Assembly: GCF_002127325.2 (NCBI RefSeq)
Contig: NC_035436.2
Location: forward strand, 81,341,716 to 81,405,715
Length of the DNA stretch: 64,000 nucleotides
Origin: Helianthus annuus
Taxonomy: Eukaryota; Streptophyta; Magnoliopsida; Asterales; Asteraceae
Reading direction: 5' to 3'
This document shows positions 33,114 to 44,118 of this stretch, piece by piece. Below the pieces are notes generated by a model. The model saw only the letters and a list, made by a program, of their open reading frames with translations, did no database searches and was not told where the DNA came from. Made by a program: the position numbers and the translations under genes. Within the stretch, counting starts at the first letter, position 1; every line of letters begins with the position of its first letter.

Positions 33114-36100
33114 TGTAACACCTCGCTAAATCATGTCCAATATAATAAAGACACGTGTCATGAACTTTAAACGTGTAACGAATTGATTTCGAGGGACTAT
33201 AGTTGAGAAACGAAGATAGTATGTATGTGAAAGGATTCAAAGTGTCAATATTTGAAAATTTTGCCTTTCAACAACCCTACATGATGTATAAACTCTTAAA
33301 CGAATGGATTGTGAAACGTATGAAGCCATTCGTGAAAGAAAGTGAAAGTTTACAAGAGGCAAGGGTTAAATGTGTCAACAAGTTAAATTACTACCTCTGA
33401 GTGACCTTTTAACAAACCCGGGGCTTTGTAACGATTAATTATACTCTCAAGAATAAGTGACAAAAATTTTACGAGGTTTCGATATGATTTGATATAAATA
33501 CGTTAACTTTCATAAATAAAGGGTTAAAAGCGTCAACGAGTCAAAACTAGTGTTTTCGGTTATTGTTTAATGAAACCGGACCTAGCGATGTTTGGTTATA
33601 TCCTAAGGATCATCAAAATATAAACTTTATGGGTTAAAGGTGCTAAAAATTGAAGTTATGAGGTTTTAAAGGTCCAGGGGTTAAATCTGCCAAGTTTGAA
33701 ACTTGTTTTGCTGGTCACTATAGGGGTGGCGTCGCACCACACCTCCACACCTCTTCCGTCGCGGGACGTGACGGCCTAAAATGGACAAAAACCATGCACA
33801 GGTGCAGGTTCTGCCATTTCTTCACCATTGCATGCTTAAACTCGATACTAGGCACTATTTGCTGGTATTCAAAAACCACTTGGGACACCTGTAACCATCA
33901 GAGAACAACACTAGACACCTGGATTGATCAGGAGAGGTTCACAATTGCTATAAATAGGGGCATTTGGGGTTGCATTCTCACTTGCACTTCAAAAATTCTC
34001 ATAGTCTTAATAGCTAAAGCTCTCAATTGATCTCTGAAGCATCCTGGATATCTAGGAAGCTTTCTCAAGTCTAATTTTCGTGCTAAGGACTCTTGTAAGT
34101 GTTCTTAGCTTCTATAGTTAAGGTTTTATTAGCTTAATGACCAAAAGTCAAAGATATCGTAATTAAACTTTGACTTGGTGATTAATCACTAATGGTCCAG
34201 CCATTATTCAAATTGAAAGTGGCTATGTGTTGGTAATTAAGTAGGTGTTAAACCCTTAAAAGGGCACCTTCTAATTATCACGTTATCTCAGTCAATTGTC
34301 GGGTCAAACTACTTAACAGAAAAGTCAAACGAGTCAGTTTTTGCAAAATAAATCACAACTGATAATGTGGAAGCTATAAATTACATTTTATCACTTAAAC
34401 AACTTGATAAATAATATAAGAACATGTTTAGGCATGTTCAACCCGACAATTCGGAGTATTAGGCTCGGTTCGCAACCGAAAGTCGCAAAAGTAGACTTTT
34501 GCTTTGACTTTCAGTTCTGACCCGAATTAGCTTAGTTTAGTTATGCCTTAGGGTTCCTTTGTGACCATATTATATGTAAGTATAACTCTCTGAGGTTATA
34601 CAACATGGTCCCATAGAAATCTGAATCATTTACATGTTTCCGTTAAATGCATAAAAGTTAACCATTTTGCCCTTATGTTATAAAAATGAGATTTTTGAAA
34701 ATGTGAGAGGACAAAAAAAGTCTTTATTACTGATTTATAAGTGTGTCATAAAATTTGACATCCGTTTCTGGTCTCAAATGAAAGTTATGCAGGATATCGT
34801 AAAACAAAAGCTTTTTGTTAAATAAATGGCATTTTCAGCATAAATCATATTTAAACCCAATTTTGGCACCAAACTTCCTAAGATATAATATTTAGGGATT
34901 TTTGGAAATTTTTGTCAAATTTTATACTGACCATAGCCTAGAGTTCTAGCATAAATTCGGTAATTGACGATAATGCCCTTTTCGTTAATAAAATGAGTTT
35001 TACATATCATTTTGATACCAAACCTTTTCCTACTAATTTTATATATTAAATAAAATATTTTAAACAGCTAAGACTGATCAAATTCTCAGATTTCCTTAAA
35101 CATATCAAATATCGTCAAATATTGACTTTTATGCTGATTAGGCGCATAGTATGGTTTCAAACCTTAGCACCTACGACTTGTTACCTACTGATTTTAAAAA
35201 TAAATTTTTATACTCTAACAGTAAGTATAAGTCTTGAACTCAGATTTCCAAATTTAACCTTGAAGGCATATGTGAAATGACCAAAATGCCCCTACGGTGC
35301 ATAGTTTGGCCATAAATGATTAAACACACATATGTATGATATCTTGCTGATATAACAACATAAAATAAATAATCTTACAGAATGTTTTTAGACCAGAACC
35401 TCAGTTTATGTTTAAACCTCTTTCATAAACTTTAAAATGACCAAAATACCCTTTCAGGACTTAAATTGGTCTTAAATACATTTGGGGCATAATTGTTGAT
35501 ATCCTACTGATATCACAACATATTTTAAGCATAATAACTATTGGAACTTGTATATGACTCATTCGGTTACCCGTTATGCATATACGCGTTCGGTACGATT
35601 TATGTAACTAGTTTACACGAATTAACCGAAACGGGTCAAATCTTATCACTTTTACGTCAAAATCCAGAATGTATTTAGTTTACCCATTTTATACAAGTCT
35701 TCATACTTGTTGGGTCTAAATCATATTCTAATCCGGTCTTCGCTTAATCTTGCGTTTTGAACCGTAAACTTTTCATTAAAACTAACCGGTCTAAGTTAAA
35801 ACTTAAATACGACCCGTTAGGAATCTAATAGGTTATTAAAAATCTTCGTTCCAGATTAGGAGCCCAGTAAAAGCTACCTGTACTTGCTGATTAAGAAAAT
35901 ACGACTGAGAATAAATTTCATTTAGCTCAGGTAAATACTTTTAACTTATTTTCCCTTATACGGGCTTGGGATACGGTAAATTATTATCGCTTGGTCGGGT
36001 ATTGAATATTTAATCGATTAGAGGTTAAATCATTGAGATAACCCGTTTTAATTTGTTTTGTTTGATACAAAGCCTTTGGGGGGTTAATGACCGTGTCCTG

Positions 36101-36733
36101 GATATCCTCGGCTCATTCATTAGAAATGGCCACAACTTAAGCACGGGGTGTAGCCATACACCTGACAGTTGCGTATGTAAAACGGTATCTCACTCGTGAG
36201 GAAACTTCTTGTGGGCCTATACTAGTGGTGTGTCTATTAATCTTGTCCCGACTCTTCTAACCGGGCCCTGAATGGACGACAAACATATAAATCTGTATAC
36301 AAGATTATTTTAAATAATTGTCCCAGGTTATAAAAGATTTTATGCCTTGTGTATCCAAACCAATTTTATAAATACTTTTCAAAAGAGTCAGCTAATTGTA
36401 TTTACCAGTGTAAACTGGCGTATTTTTCAAAAAGATTAAGTCCAGGTACTACGCGTAATGGGCTGGAAACTCCTGAGTATTAACTAAAGAGTCTTGCAAG
36501 CTTTTAATACTTAAAGTCTGTTGAAAAATATTTACTTTCTGTTTTAGATCCGCCTGTGGATCCACTTACAACCGTTGTGTAATTTTTTATTATACTTTCA
36601 ATTCGGTTTGTATTATTACTTTAGACTTCCTTTGTGCATTAAACTGTGATTATTTGACTATGATGATATCAACTACGTCAGGATACTCCCCACCGGGCCC
36701 ACTGGTAATACGTGGAAATATCGGGGTGTGACA
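33114..36733 (+). repeat. Gy-3 3' LTR (3620 bp, full length)
   Basis: It starts TGTAACACCTCGC and ends GGGGTGTGACA. It includes about 0.6 kb (roughly 35730-36330) missing from the 5' LTR, with GGGTATTGAATATTTAATCG and TGGACGACAAACATATAAAT. TATA box at 33949-33956. Many point differences from the 5' LTR indicate an older insertion. Confidence 0.92.
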
Positions 36734-36738
36734 AAATT

Positions 36739-37595
36739 AACTCTGAACAACAACTTGATTCGTGATTATTAGATGTTTCCTGATCCAAATGAAATCACAC
36801 TAACAATTCCAAATCCGTAAATCAAACACTCCTGTGTGTAAAATTGAATCAAAGTAGATCCGTACTTAGGTTGATTCGTAAATCTGCATATTTAAACTTA
36901 ATTCGTATGAACTGATGTAGATACGTAATCAAACCTTGATTCGTATCAACAATGATGTAGATCGTACAAATCAATAACACACCAATTTCCGGATCTGTAA
37001 CAACTACGTAGATTCGTAAGAAGTAGATTCGTATGAACTAGACTTGTTGGTTCGTATGAATCAACACCAATCAAAGTAGATCTGTGGTTAATGATGCAAA
37101 GGTTCCAGATCCGTAACTTTCAGATTCGTGTGTGTCAGTTTATAAACCTGGATTCGTATTGATTGTTCCTGATTCGTAAATAACACACTATACTGCTAAT
37201 TCGTATTTAAATTTATAACCTTAGTTCGTACGAATATGGTGTATCTTGCAGATTCATGTGTAACTTGTTGACCCATATGAAGGTAGTCACTTAGATTCGT
37301 TCAAACATCATCAGCGCAAAACAGTTACGAACTTCATGGTTTTTCACAGATTGACCAAGAAATACTTTGAATTTAGTTCTGAAAATTTATAGGGTTGTTT
37401 AAAAATGTTTTTCGGATGACATATAGAAAATCTAGCCGATTTTATCCAAGAAATCTCCGTAAATCTGAGTTTAACGTTAAAAAAGAAGAAGAAAGTGAGT
37501 AGAAGAAGAAATATGATGATTTTGATCAAATTCAGCTCCGATTTTGATGAAATCACTTCAATTCTTGTATCTTGAATCCGTGCAATCGATCTCCC
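36739..37595 (-). repeat. Cop-1 leader, LTR-proximal half: GATTCGTATGAAT array
   Basis: About twenty copies of a near-palindromic core (ATTCGTATGAAT, GATTCGTAA, GATCCGTAA, ATTCGTACGAAT) are spread over 0.8 kb between Gy-3 and the Cop-1 primer site. No ORF is supported; a run at 37344-37637 on the minus strand is open by chance. With 22547-23300 this makes a continuous leader of about 1.6 kb before Gy-3 entered. Confidence 0.75.
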
Positions 37596-37607
37596 GCTCT
37601 GATACCA
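37596..37607 (-). promoter_or_regulatory. Cop-1 primer-binding site
   Basis: On the minus strand TGGTATCAGAGC begins two bases (AG) after the LTR end ACATACA. It is the tRNA-iMet-complementary site typical of plant copia elements, and it sets the element's orientation. Confidence 0.9.
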
Positions 37608-37609
37608 CT

Positions 37610-37940
37610 TGTATGTTCGTGTTAGGATCGATTCCATAACTCCGATGACTGCGTAGATCTCATATCACGCGCGGAATCCGTGTAGGAGAGTGGACCAGAC
37701 ACAAGAACGTAATTATAATGCGTTTTCTATTGATGATGTAAAAGTTCTAAAATGTCAAGACACTCCTCCTATTTATAGGGGATGTCCATCCTTACCAAAC
37801 ATGCAAGCCTTCCTTTCATAAGGATGGACTTTTCATACTGATGGACATTTCAAATTAATGGACATTTCGTACAAACGGACATTTATTTTTTATATTAGCA
37901 ATTCCAAACCATGCCTTGAACATTTCTCAGCTACGATACA
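37610..37940 (-). repeat. Cop-1 5' LTR (331 bp)
   Basis: On the plus strand it starts TGTATGTTCG and ends CTACGATACA, so both ends form the TGTAT...ATACA inverted repeat of an LTR. A sense-strand TATAAATA lies at 37777-37770. The right boundary abuts Gy-4. No partner LTR was found in the window. Confidence 0.8.
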
Positions 37941-38772
37941 TGATTGACGGAAGCGATAGACATACTTCACTCATAGGCGTAAGCAATAACTTTCTTACGT
38001 TGCATTAACACGCAACCGAGTCCATGAATAGACGCATCACAGTAGACGATAAAAGCGTCAGCGCCTTCAGGCAATGAAAGAATAGGTGCACTGCAAAGTT
38101 TCTCCTTTAGCTGTTGAAATGCGGATTCCTGTGCATCACTCCATTTGTAGGCGATACCCTTTTGGGTTGGAGTTGTAAGTGGTTGAGCGATCTTTGAAAA
38201 ACTATCGATGAATCTACGATAGTAACCCGCCACACCCAAGAATTTGCGGATTTCAGTTGGAGTTTTAGGTGTAGTCCAGTTCTTGATAGAGTCGATCTTA
38301 GCTAGATCAATGTGAATCTCAGCTTCATTCACCACATGTCCAAGGAAATGGACTTCATGAAGCCAAAAAGTCGCATTTCAAGAACTTGGCATAGAGTTGT
38401 TCGTTGCATAGGAGTTCCAGAATAAGATACAGGTGTTGCTTGTGTTCCTCTCGATTCTTTGAGTAGATCAGGATGTCATCGATGAATACGATTAGAATTT
38501 ATCAAGGTAAGGTTTGCACACCGGGTTCATGAGATCCATGAAAACCGAAGATGCGTTTGTCAGTCTAAATGGCATAACCAGAAACTCGTAATGGCCGTAA
38601 CGAGTTCTAAAGGAAATTTTAGAGAGGTCTTCTTCTTGGACTCTCAACTGGTGATAGTCCAATCTCAGATCAATCTTAGAATAGAAACCCGACCCTTGTA
38701 GCTGGTCGAATAAATCTTCGATGAGTGGGAGTGGGTAACGGTTCTTGACGGTCACTTTGTTCAGTTTATGGT
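37941..38772 (-). pseudogene. Gy-4: gypsy RT/RNase H fragment
   Basis: On the minus strand RT runs from [16 protein letters not shown] through [12 protein letters not shown] and the [12 protein letters not shown] region (38755-38492). A one-base break precedes [10 protein letters not shown] near 38470-38490. A second frame (38335-37967) continues with [13 protein letters not shown] and RNase [17 protein letters not shown]. It is cut on one side by the Gy-5 LTR at 38773, just after ELNK, and on the other by Cop-1 at 37940. Its sequence is closer to Gy-2 than to Gy-1 or Gy-5. Confidence 0.82.
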
Positions 38773-40102
38773 TGTCGCAACCCCCAACATCTGCCTCGGG
38801 AGGCGGGCGGCCGCGGCCTACTCAGTGATGGTGGTATCGGTGTTTATCATTATTTGGCAGCAGAAATTTCATCAGGACCGTAGTTAGGAAATATTTTATC
38901 AGAGTAAAACACCACATTTTATATTAATAGTTATATTGGGATAAAACCCAAGTTTTGTTACATACAGATTTATAGGGATAAACCCTATTTTATTGAAATA
39001 ATTTATTTAGGTAACTTTTATAGCCACTTTTCCAAGCCTTCAGTGCTGTCCAACTGGCTTCTATTTGGCTTTCACATTTTGTTACCTGAAACGCGTTTAA
39101 AAACATTTTGTCAGTGGGAAATACTGGTGAGTGAATCCCAATTTAATCAAGACAGGTTTTATCAGTTTACAGTTATTGAGGGCGATCTCGCAATTACATT
39201 TGTTTATTTTTCTATTTTAATTACCACCCACGGTATTGTCAACCCGACTTGTGGTCATGTTACTACTCACAGTGTAGTAACAAATTTTGTATACAAAACC
39301 CCAACATACCGACGACAATTGTAGAATACAAATATTCAATCACTGTTAAATATAAATGAAAACAATTGAGGTTTTGTAAAAACAATTTACAAAAAGAAGG
39401 ATTACTCACATTGCAACTTTAGGGTTTTGCTTTGTGATTTCCTGGTTATTATCTATTAATTAAACAATGCACACTCGTTAGTATAATAACCCAAATTTTA
39501 CATTAGTTATACCCTTCCCCGAGACAGAACTCCAACAACTATGTCGGGCAAAGCCTCAACAGCCGTTACGGAGCACTAGATCAATCGGGCAGCGTATCTA
39601 ATACGTAACCGGGGGTTATGATACTTACAACGAGGCATAACTTCGCTATTTAGGAGGGTATTATGCCCGATATAATGTCTACTATTCAGAAATTTAGAGA
39701 TAAAAACGAGATGTGAACGATTTGCAATTGAAACTGATCGATCCTATTTATAGTGCTGATCAGGCACTTCCTCGCGGCCAGCGTAAGAAACAGAAGGGGC
39801 CTTCGCGCCCCACGACGTAGGCCGAGTAGGCCCTAGCTTGGCCCGGTCACCGATCTAGCTTCGGCACGTGTGACACGTGGCGGCTTCCGGGTTATGCCGC
39901 ATGTCTCCTCGCTCGCGACCCGCGTAAGATGAAGAGCAAGTCTTCGCGGCCTGCGAGAGACTATAAAAATTGATTTTTATTTAATTTTTGTAAAAATAAT
40001 GGTATTTAGGGTCTGTTGACGTATACGGGGTGTATTTTAAGGCGTATAGGGATGCTATAATAATTTTAGGGGTGTCGGAAATAATTTAGGAGGGTTATTA
40101 TA
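38773..40102 (-). repeat. Gy-5 3' LTR (1330 bp)
   Basis: On the plus strand it starts TGTCGCAACCCCC and ends ATTATA before the polypurine complement TCCTCCCCACC. A sense-strand TATAAATA is at 39752-39745. GC-rich imperfect palindromes (around CTCGCGACCCGCG at 39912-39924 and CTTCGCGGCCTGCGAG at 39942-39957) lie about 165-210 bp upstream. A GGCGGGCGGCCGCGGCC block near 38800 is unusually GC-rich for this DNA. One open frame (39043-39324) is not supported. Confidence 0.8.
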
Positions 40103-41721
40103 TCCTCCCCACCTTGTTTTAGAACTCATCCTCGAGGTCTACTGTAATAGGTGTGGATATTTCCTCTGCATCTCTAATTCAAGCTCCCAAGTGTATTCTG
40201 GTCCTCTCTTGGAATCCCATTTTACTTTGACTAGAACCAATCTCTTGTGTTTGAGATTTTTGACTTTTCTGTCTTCAATCTATAGAGGCTTCTCTATAAA
40301 TTTAAGTTTCTCATTTACCTCTATATCATTAAGAGGTACCACTAATGATTCACCGGCTAAGCACTTTTTGAGATTACATACATGAAATACATCATGTATT
40401 CCTGCCATCTCCTCTGGCAGTTGTAGCTGGTAAGCTACTGGTCCTATTCTTTTAATTATCTCAAAAGTTCCAACATAACATACCTGGGGCTTAGCTTTCT
40501 CCTTTTGATGAACCTTACCACTCCTTTCCAAGGAGAAACTTTCAATAACACCTTGTCTCCTACTTGAAATTCCAACGGCTTTCGCCTGTTATCAGCATAA
40601 CTCTTTTGTCGATCACGTGCAGCCTTCAGTCTTTCCTTGTCTTGAATAATCTTGTCTGTTGTTTCTTGTACTATCTCAGGTCCAGATAGTTGTTTTTCTC
40701 CAATATCCGCCCAACAGACTGGAGTTCGGCACTTTCGTCCATAAACTGCTTTAAATTGTGCAGCATTGATACTGGCATGATAGCTGTTATTGTAGGAAAA
40801 CTCTATTAATGGTAAGTGATCGTCCCAATTTCCTCCGAAATCAATTACACATGCTCTAAGCATATCTTCCATTGTCTGAATTGTCCTTTCGCTATGCCCA
40901 TCAGTTTAAGGATGATAAGCGGTGCTTAGATTTAGCTTGGTTCCCATTGCTTTTTGGAAACTTGTCCAAAAATAAGAACCAAAACGGCTATCTCTATCAG
41001 AAACAATTGATAAAAGAAATCCATGTTATGAAACTATTTCATTTACATACAGCTTAGCTAACTGTTCCATACTGAAAGTTTCCTTCACCGGCAAGAAATG
41101 AGCTGACTTAGTTAGCCTGTCTATAATCACCCAGATTATATCATTACCTTTTCTTATTTTGGGTAATTTGGTAACAAAATCCATTGTTATCAATTCCCAT
41201 TTCCAAACTGGCATTTCTAATTGCTGCAATAAACCTAAGGGTTTCTGATGTTCAGCTTTAACTTGTGAACATGTTAGACACTTAGAAACATAAGCTGCTA
41301 TATCCTTTTTCATTCCTATCCACCAGAAATTCTTTCTTAAGTCTTGGTTCATCTTATCACTTCCAGGATGCATCGTATACTTAGATTTATAGGCTTCTTC
41401 TAGTATTCGGTGGCGTAGGTTTCCTAGTTTGGGTATCCAAATCCTTTTCTTATGGAATCTCCATATTCCATCTGTCCCTTGTTCTAATTCCTTAATCATT
41501 CCTTTCAATTTTTCAGTATCATCCTTGATTACTGATTCCTGTACTTCTGTAATTTTTTCGTCTAAATCTATCTGCAGATTCAATTTAAGAGAACATATTC
41601 TTTTTGGTTTGTCATGATACTTTCGACTTAAAGCATCAGCAACTACATTAGCCTTTCCTGCATGATACTGGATATTACAATCATAATCACTAAGAATTTC
41701 CATCCAGCATCTCTGTCTCAT
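40103..41721 (-). pseudogene. Gy-5 integrase and chromodomain
   Basis: From 41721 down there are the RNase H/integrase linker ([17 protein letters not shown]), zinc region ([17 protein letters not shown], then CLTCSQ), core ([31 protein letters not shown]), the [16 protein letters not shown] block, and the GPY/F region with a short insertion at about 40470-40490 that disrupts the frame. The chromodomain ends near 40200. Frame breaks lie near 41030, 40870 and 40470. The 231-codon stretch 41721-41026 is still open. Confidence 0.86.
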
Positions 41722-42690
41722 ATTTAATTCCTTTCGTCCAAAAACATACCTTAAACTCTTATGATCGGTGAAAATGGTAAACTTATTACCGTAAAGGTAA
41801 TGTCTCTATATCTTAAGGGCAAAAATTATGGCTCCTAATTCCAAATCATGGGTTGTATAATTCTCTTTATGATTCTTAAGTTGTCTAGACGCATAGGCTA
41901 TAACCTTTTGACGTTGCATCAACACACATCCATATCCTAATTTAGAAGCGTCGCAATAGACTACAAAGTCTTCAGTTTCTTCTGGTAACGCTAGTATGGG
42001 TGTGTTGGTAATCTTTGCTTAAGAATTCTAAAGGCTTCTTCTTGTTTTGGTCCCAATTCAAACTTAACAGATTTACAAGTTAACTTAGTTAAGGGAATGG
42101 CTATCTTAGAAAAATCTCGGATAAATCGTCTATAATAATCGGCCAATTCTAGAAAGCTACTAACCTCCGTTGGTGACTCAGGGACTTTCCATTTAGTAAT
42201 TGCCTCAATCTTTGTGGGATCCACATGAATTCCTTCATGGTTAACTAGATGTCCAAGAAACTATACCTCTTCTAACCAAAATTCGCATTTTGAAAATTTA
42301 GCATAAAGATTTTCTTTTCTCAATTTAGGAGTGCATTTAGGTGTGCAGCATGTTCCTCCTTACTCTTAGACTAAATGAGATTATCATCTATAAAGACAAT
42401 TATGAATTTATCCAAATAAGGTTTACATATTCGGTTCATCATGTCCATAAATGTGGCTGGGGCATTGGTTAAACCAAATGGCATGACAGTAAATTCATAA
42501 TGGCCATACCTTGTTCTAAAAGCGGTCTTAGGAATATCCTCTTCCTGTACCTTTAATTGATGATATCCTGAGCGTAAATCGATTTTTGAAAAGAATCGAG
42601 CTCCTTGTAATTTATCAAACAAATCATCGATTCTCGGTAATGGATACCGATTTTTAATCGTGACTTTATTTAATTCACGGCAATCAATTA
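41722..42690 (-). pseudogene. Gy-5 reverse transcriptase and RNase H (5' end lost)
   Basis: RT starts abruptly at the ID of IDYRELN near 42686, where foreign DNA joins. It has [27 protein letters not shown] and FIDDNLI (42622-42371), the region around [17 protein letters not shown] (42224-41991), then RNase H in another frame near 41990-41722. The polymerase motif reads FIDD, followed by NLI where related copies have ILI. There is no upstream fingers region or protease. Confidence 0.84.
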
Positions 42691-42695
42691 TTAAA

Positions 42696-42869
42696 GAGTA
42701 AATTACAAGTTTTGTCCTTTATGTTTGTACCAAATTGCAGGCGTTGTACTTTATCTTTAAAATTGATGAATTTTGTCCTTAATGTTTCAAAATCCTGCAC
42801 GTTATGTCCTTTAGCCCTAACTCAGTCAGATTTTTTGGTTAAATATGGTCATCCGTCTTGCACATGAGG
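42696..42869 (+). repeat. Left terminal inverted repeat of the Pack-MULE
   Basis: It starts GAGTAAATTACAAGTTTTG and pairs with the reverse complement of 43932-44106 up to CACATGAGG, with scattered mismatches. The match fades beyond 42869. Confidence 0.88.
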
Positions 42870-43118
42870 CATTTTTGTCATTTTATCTTCTCATGGGCTA
42901 TTTTGTAAAGAATTCTTATTCAGGGACTATTTATAAAAAAATTAAAAAATAAAAAAAAACAATTATAATCTCTCCCTCTCTCCTCTCTCTCTCAATCTGA
43001 AACAAGCATCACTCTTTCTCTATCATCATCATATTCCTTCCTTGAACTCTCGAAAAACACCATCAATTCATTAGAGATCAAAATATCACACCCTCACTCT
43101 GTTACATATAGATTATAA

Positions 43119-43241
<123 letters not shown>

Positions 43242-43931
43242 TGAGTTCGTTTTTTCTTTATCTTATTTACCAGGCACATTCAAGATTCATCTAATGGTAG
43301 TCGTGATGATTTTTTTATTAATCGCAGAAGAAAACTGGTAATTTTAAGATATTTTGTAAATATTTTTCCTTATTTTAATGTTAAGTAATGGGTTCAGATA
43401 GGAGTGTTCATAAAGCGCCGAAGCTGATTAAGCTGCCTAAAACGAAGCAAGTCAGCCTGGTTAATCGGTTTGCCAATTGTACATATCAGTCCATGGTTTG
43501 TTTTTTACTGTTCAACTGAACGTTTGGACCTTGGATCTGGTGGTAGTCGTGATGAAGATGTTTTTTTTATTTAATTGCAGAAGAAAACTAGTAATTTCAT
43601 ATAGATTAAAACATTGTGCGTTAGATCTTTCATATTCTTTTTCATCTCCTCAAATTTCTCACTGTACGTTGGAGCTCTGTTTTGGGTGAAGGAACCATAG
43701 GTATTAAAATGTGTATTAATATCCAATTGATGATGGTTCAGAGAATACGCATAGTCTGAAGATGAATGATATGATTGTTGTGAGAATTGGGTTGAGAATT
43801 TTGTTGCAGATGGTTGATTTTGGAATTAGGGTTTGGGGTTTGAAGATGAATTGGGGTTGAAGATGAATTGGGGGTGTTATTAGGGTTTTAAAAAGGGGGA
43901 ACACAAGTGGGGAGGGGAAATGACCGTTCTA

Positions 43932-44106
43932 CCCTCATGTGCAAGACACATGACCATATTTAACCAAAAAATCTGACTGAGTTAGGGCTAAAGGACATAA
44001 CGTGCAGGATTTTGAAACATTACGGACAAAAGTCATCAATTTTAAAGGTAAAGGACAGCGCCTGCAATTTAGTACAAACATAAAGGACAAAACTTGTAAT
44101 TTACTC
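43932..44106 (-). repeat. Right terminal inverted repeat of the Pack-MULE
   Basis: This is the inverted partner of 42696-42869, ending CTTGTAATTTACTC next to the duplicated target ATTATTAAA. Confidence 0.88.
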
Positions 44107-44118
44107 ATTATTAAATAA

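Larger units (their letters stand above)
23306..36733 (+). mobile_element. Gy-3: 13.4 kb Ty3/gypsy chromovirus-like element with extra ORF
   Basis: A 5-bp duplication AAATT (23301-23305 and 36734-36738) flanks LTRs at 23306-26337 and 33114-36733. Inside lie a primer site, an accessory ORF (26474-27691), gag (28532-29606), protease/RT/RNase H (29607-31600), integrase with chromodomain (to 33077) and a polypurine tract (33101-33113). All coding regions carry stops or frameshifts. The LTRs differ at many positions plus large indels, so it is clearly older than Gy-2. It was inserted into the Cop-1 leader. Confidence 0.93.
19727..37940 (-). mobile_element. Cop-1: Ty1/copia-class element with oversized Gag (pol not seen)
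   Basis: On the minus strand a short LTR (37940-37610) is followed by a primer-binding site, a long motif-rich leader interrupted by Gy-3 (23306-36733), and a long coiled-coil Gag (22480-19727). The Gag matches that of Cop-3. No protease, integrase or RT of this element is visible to the left of 19727 and no 3' LTR was found, so its left part is deleted, replaced or unrecognised. Confidence 0.75.

Noticed and set aside
38795..38815. Host CpG island or gene promoter at a GGCGGGCGGCCGCGG block
   Set aside because: It is only about 20 bp, lies just inside the Gy-5 LTR end, and has no gene beside it.
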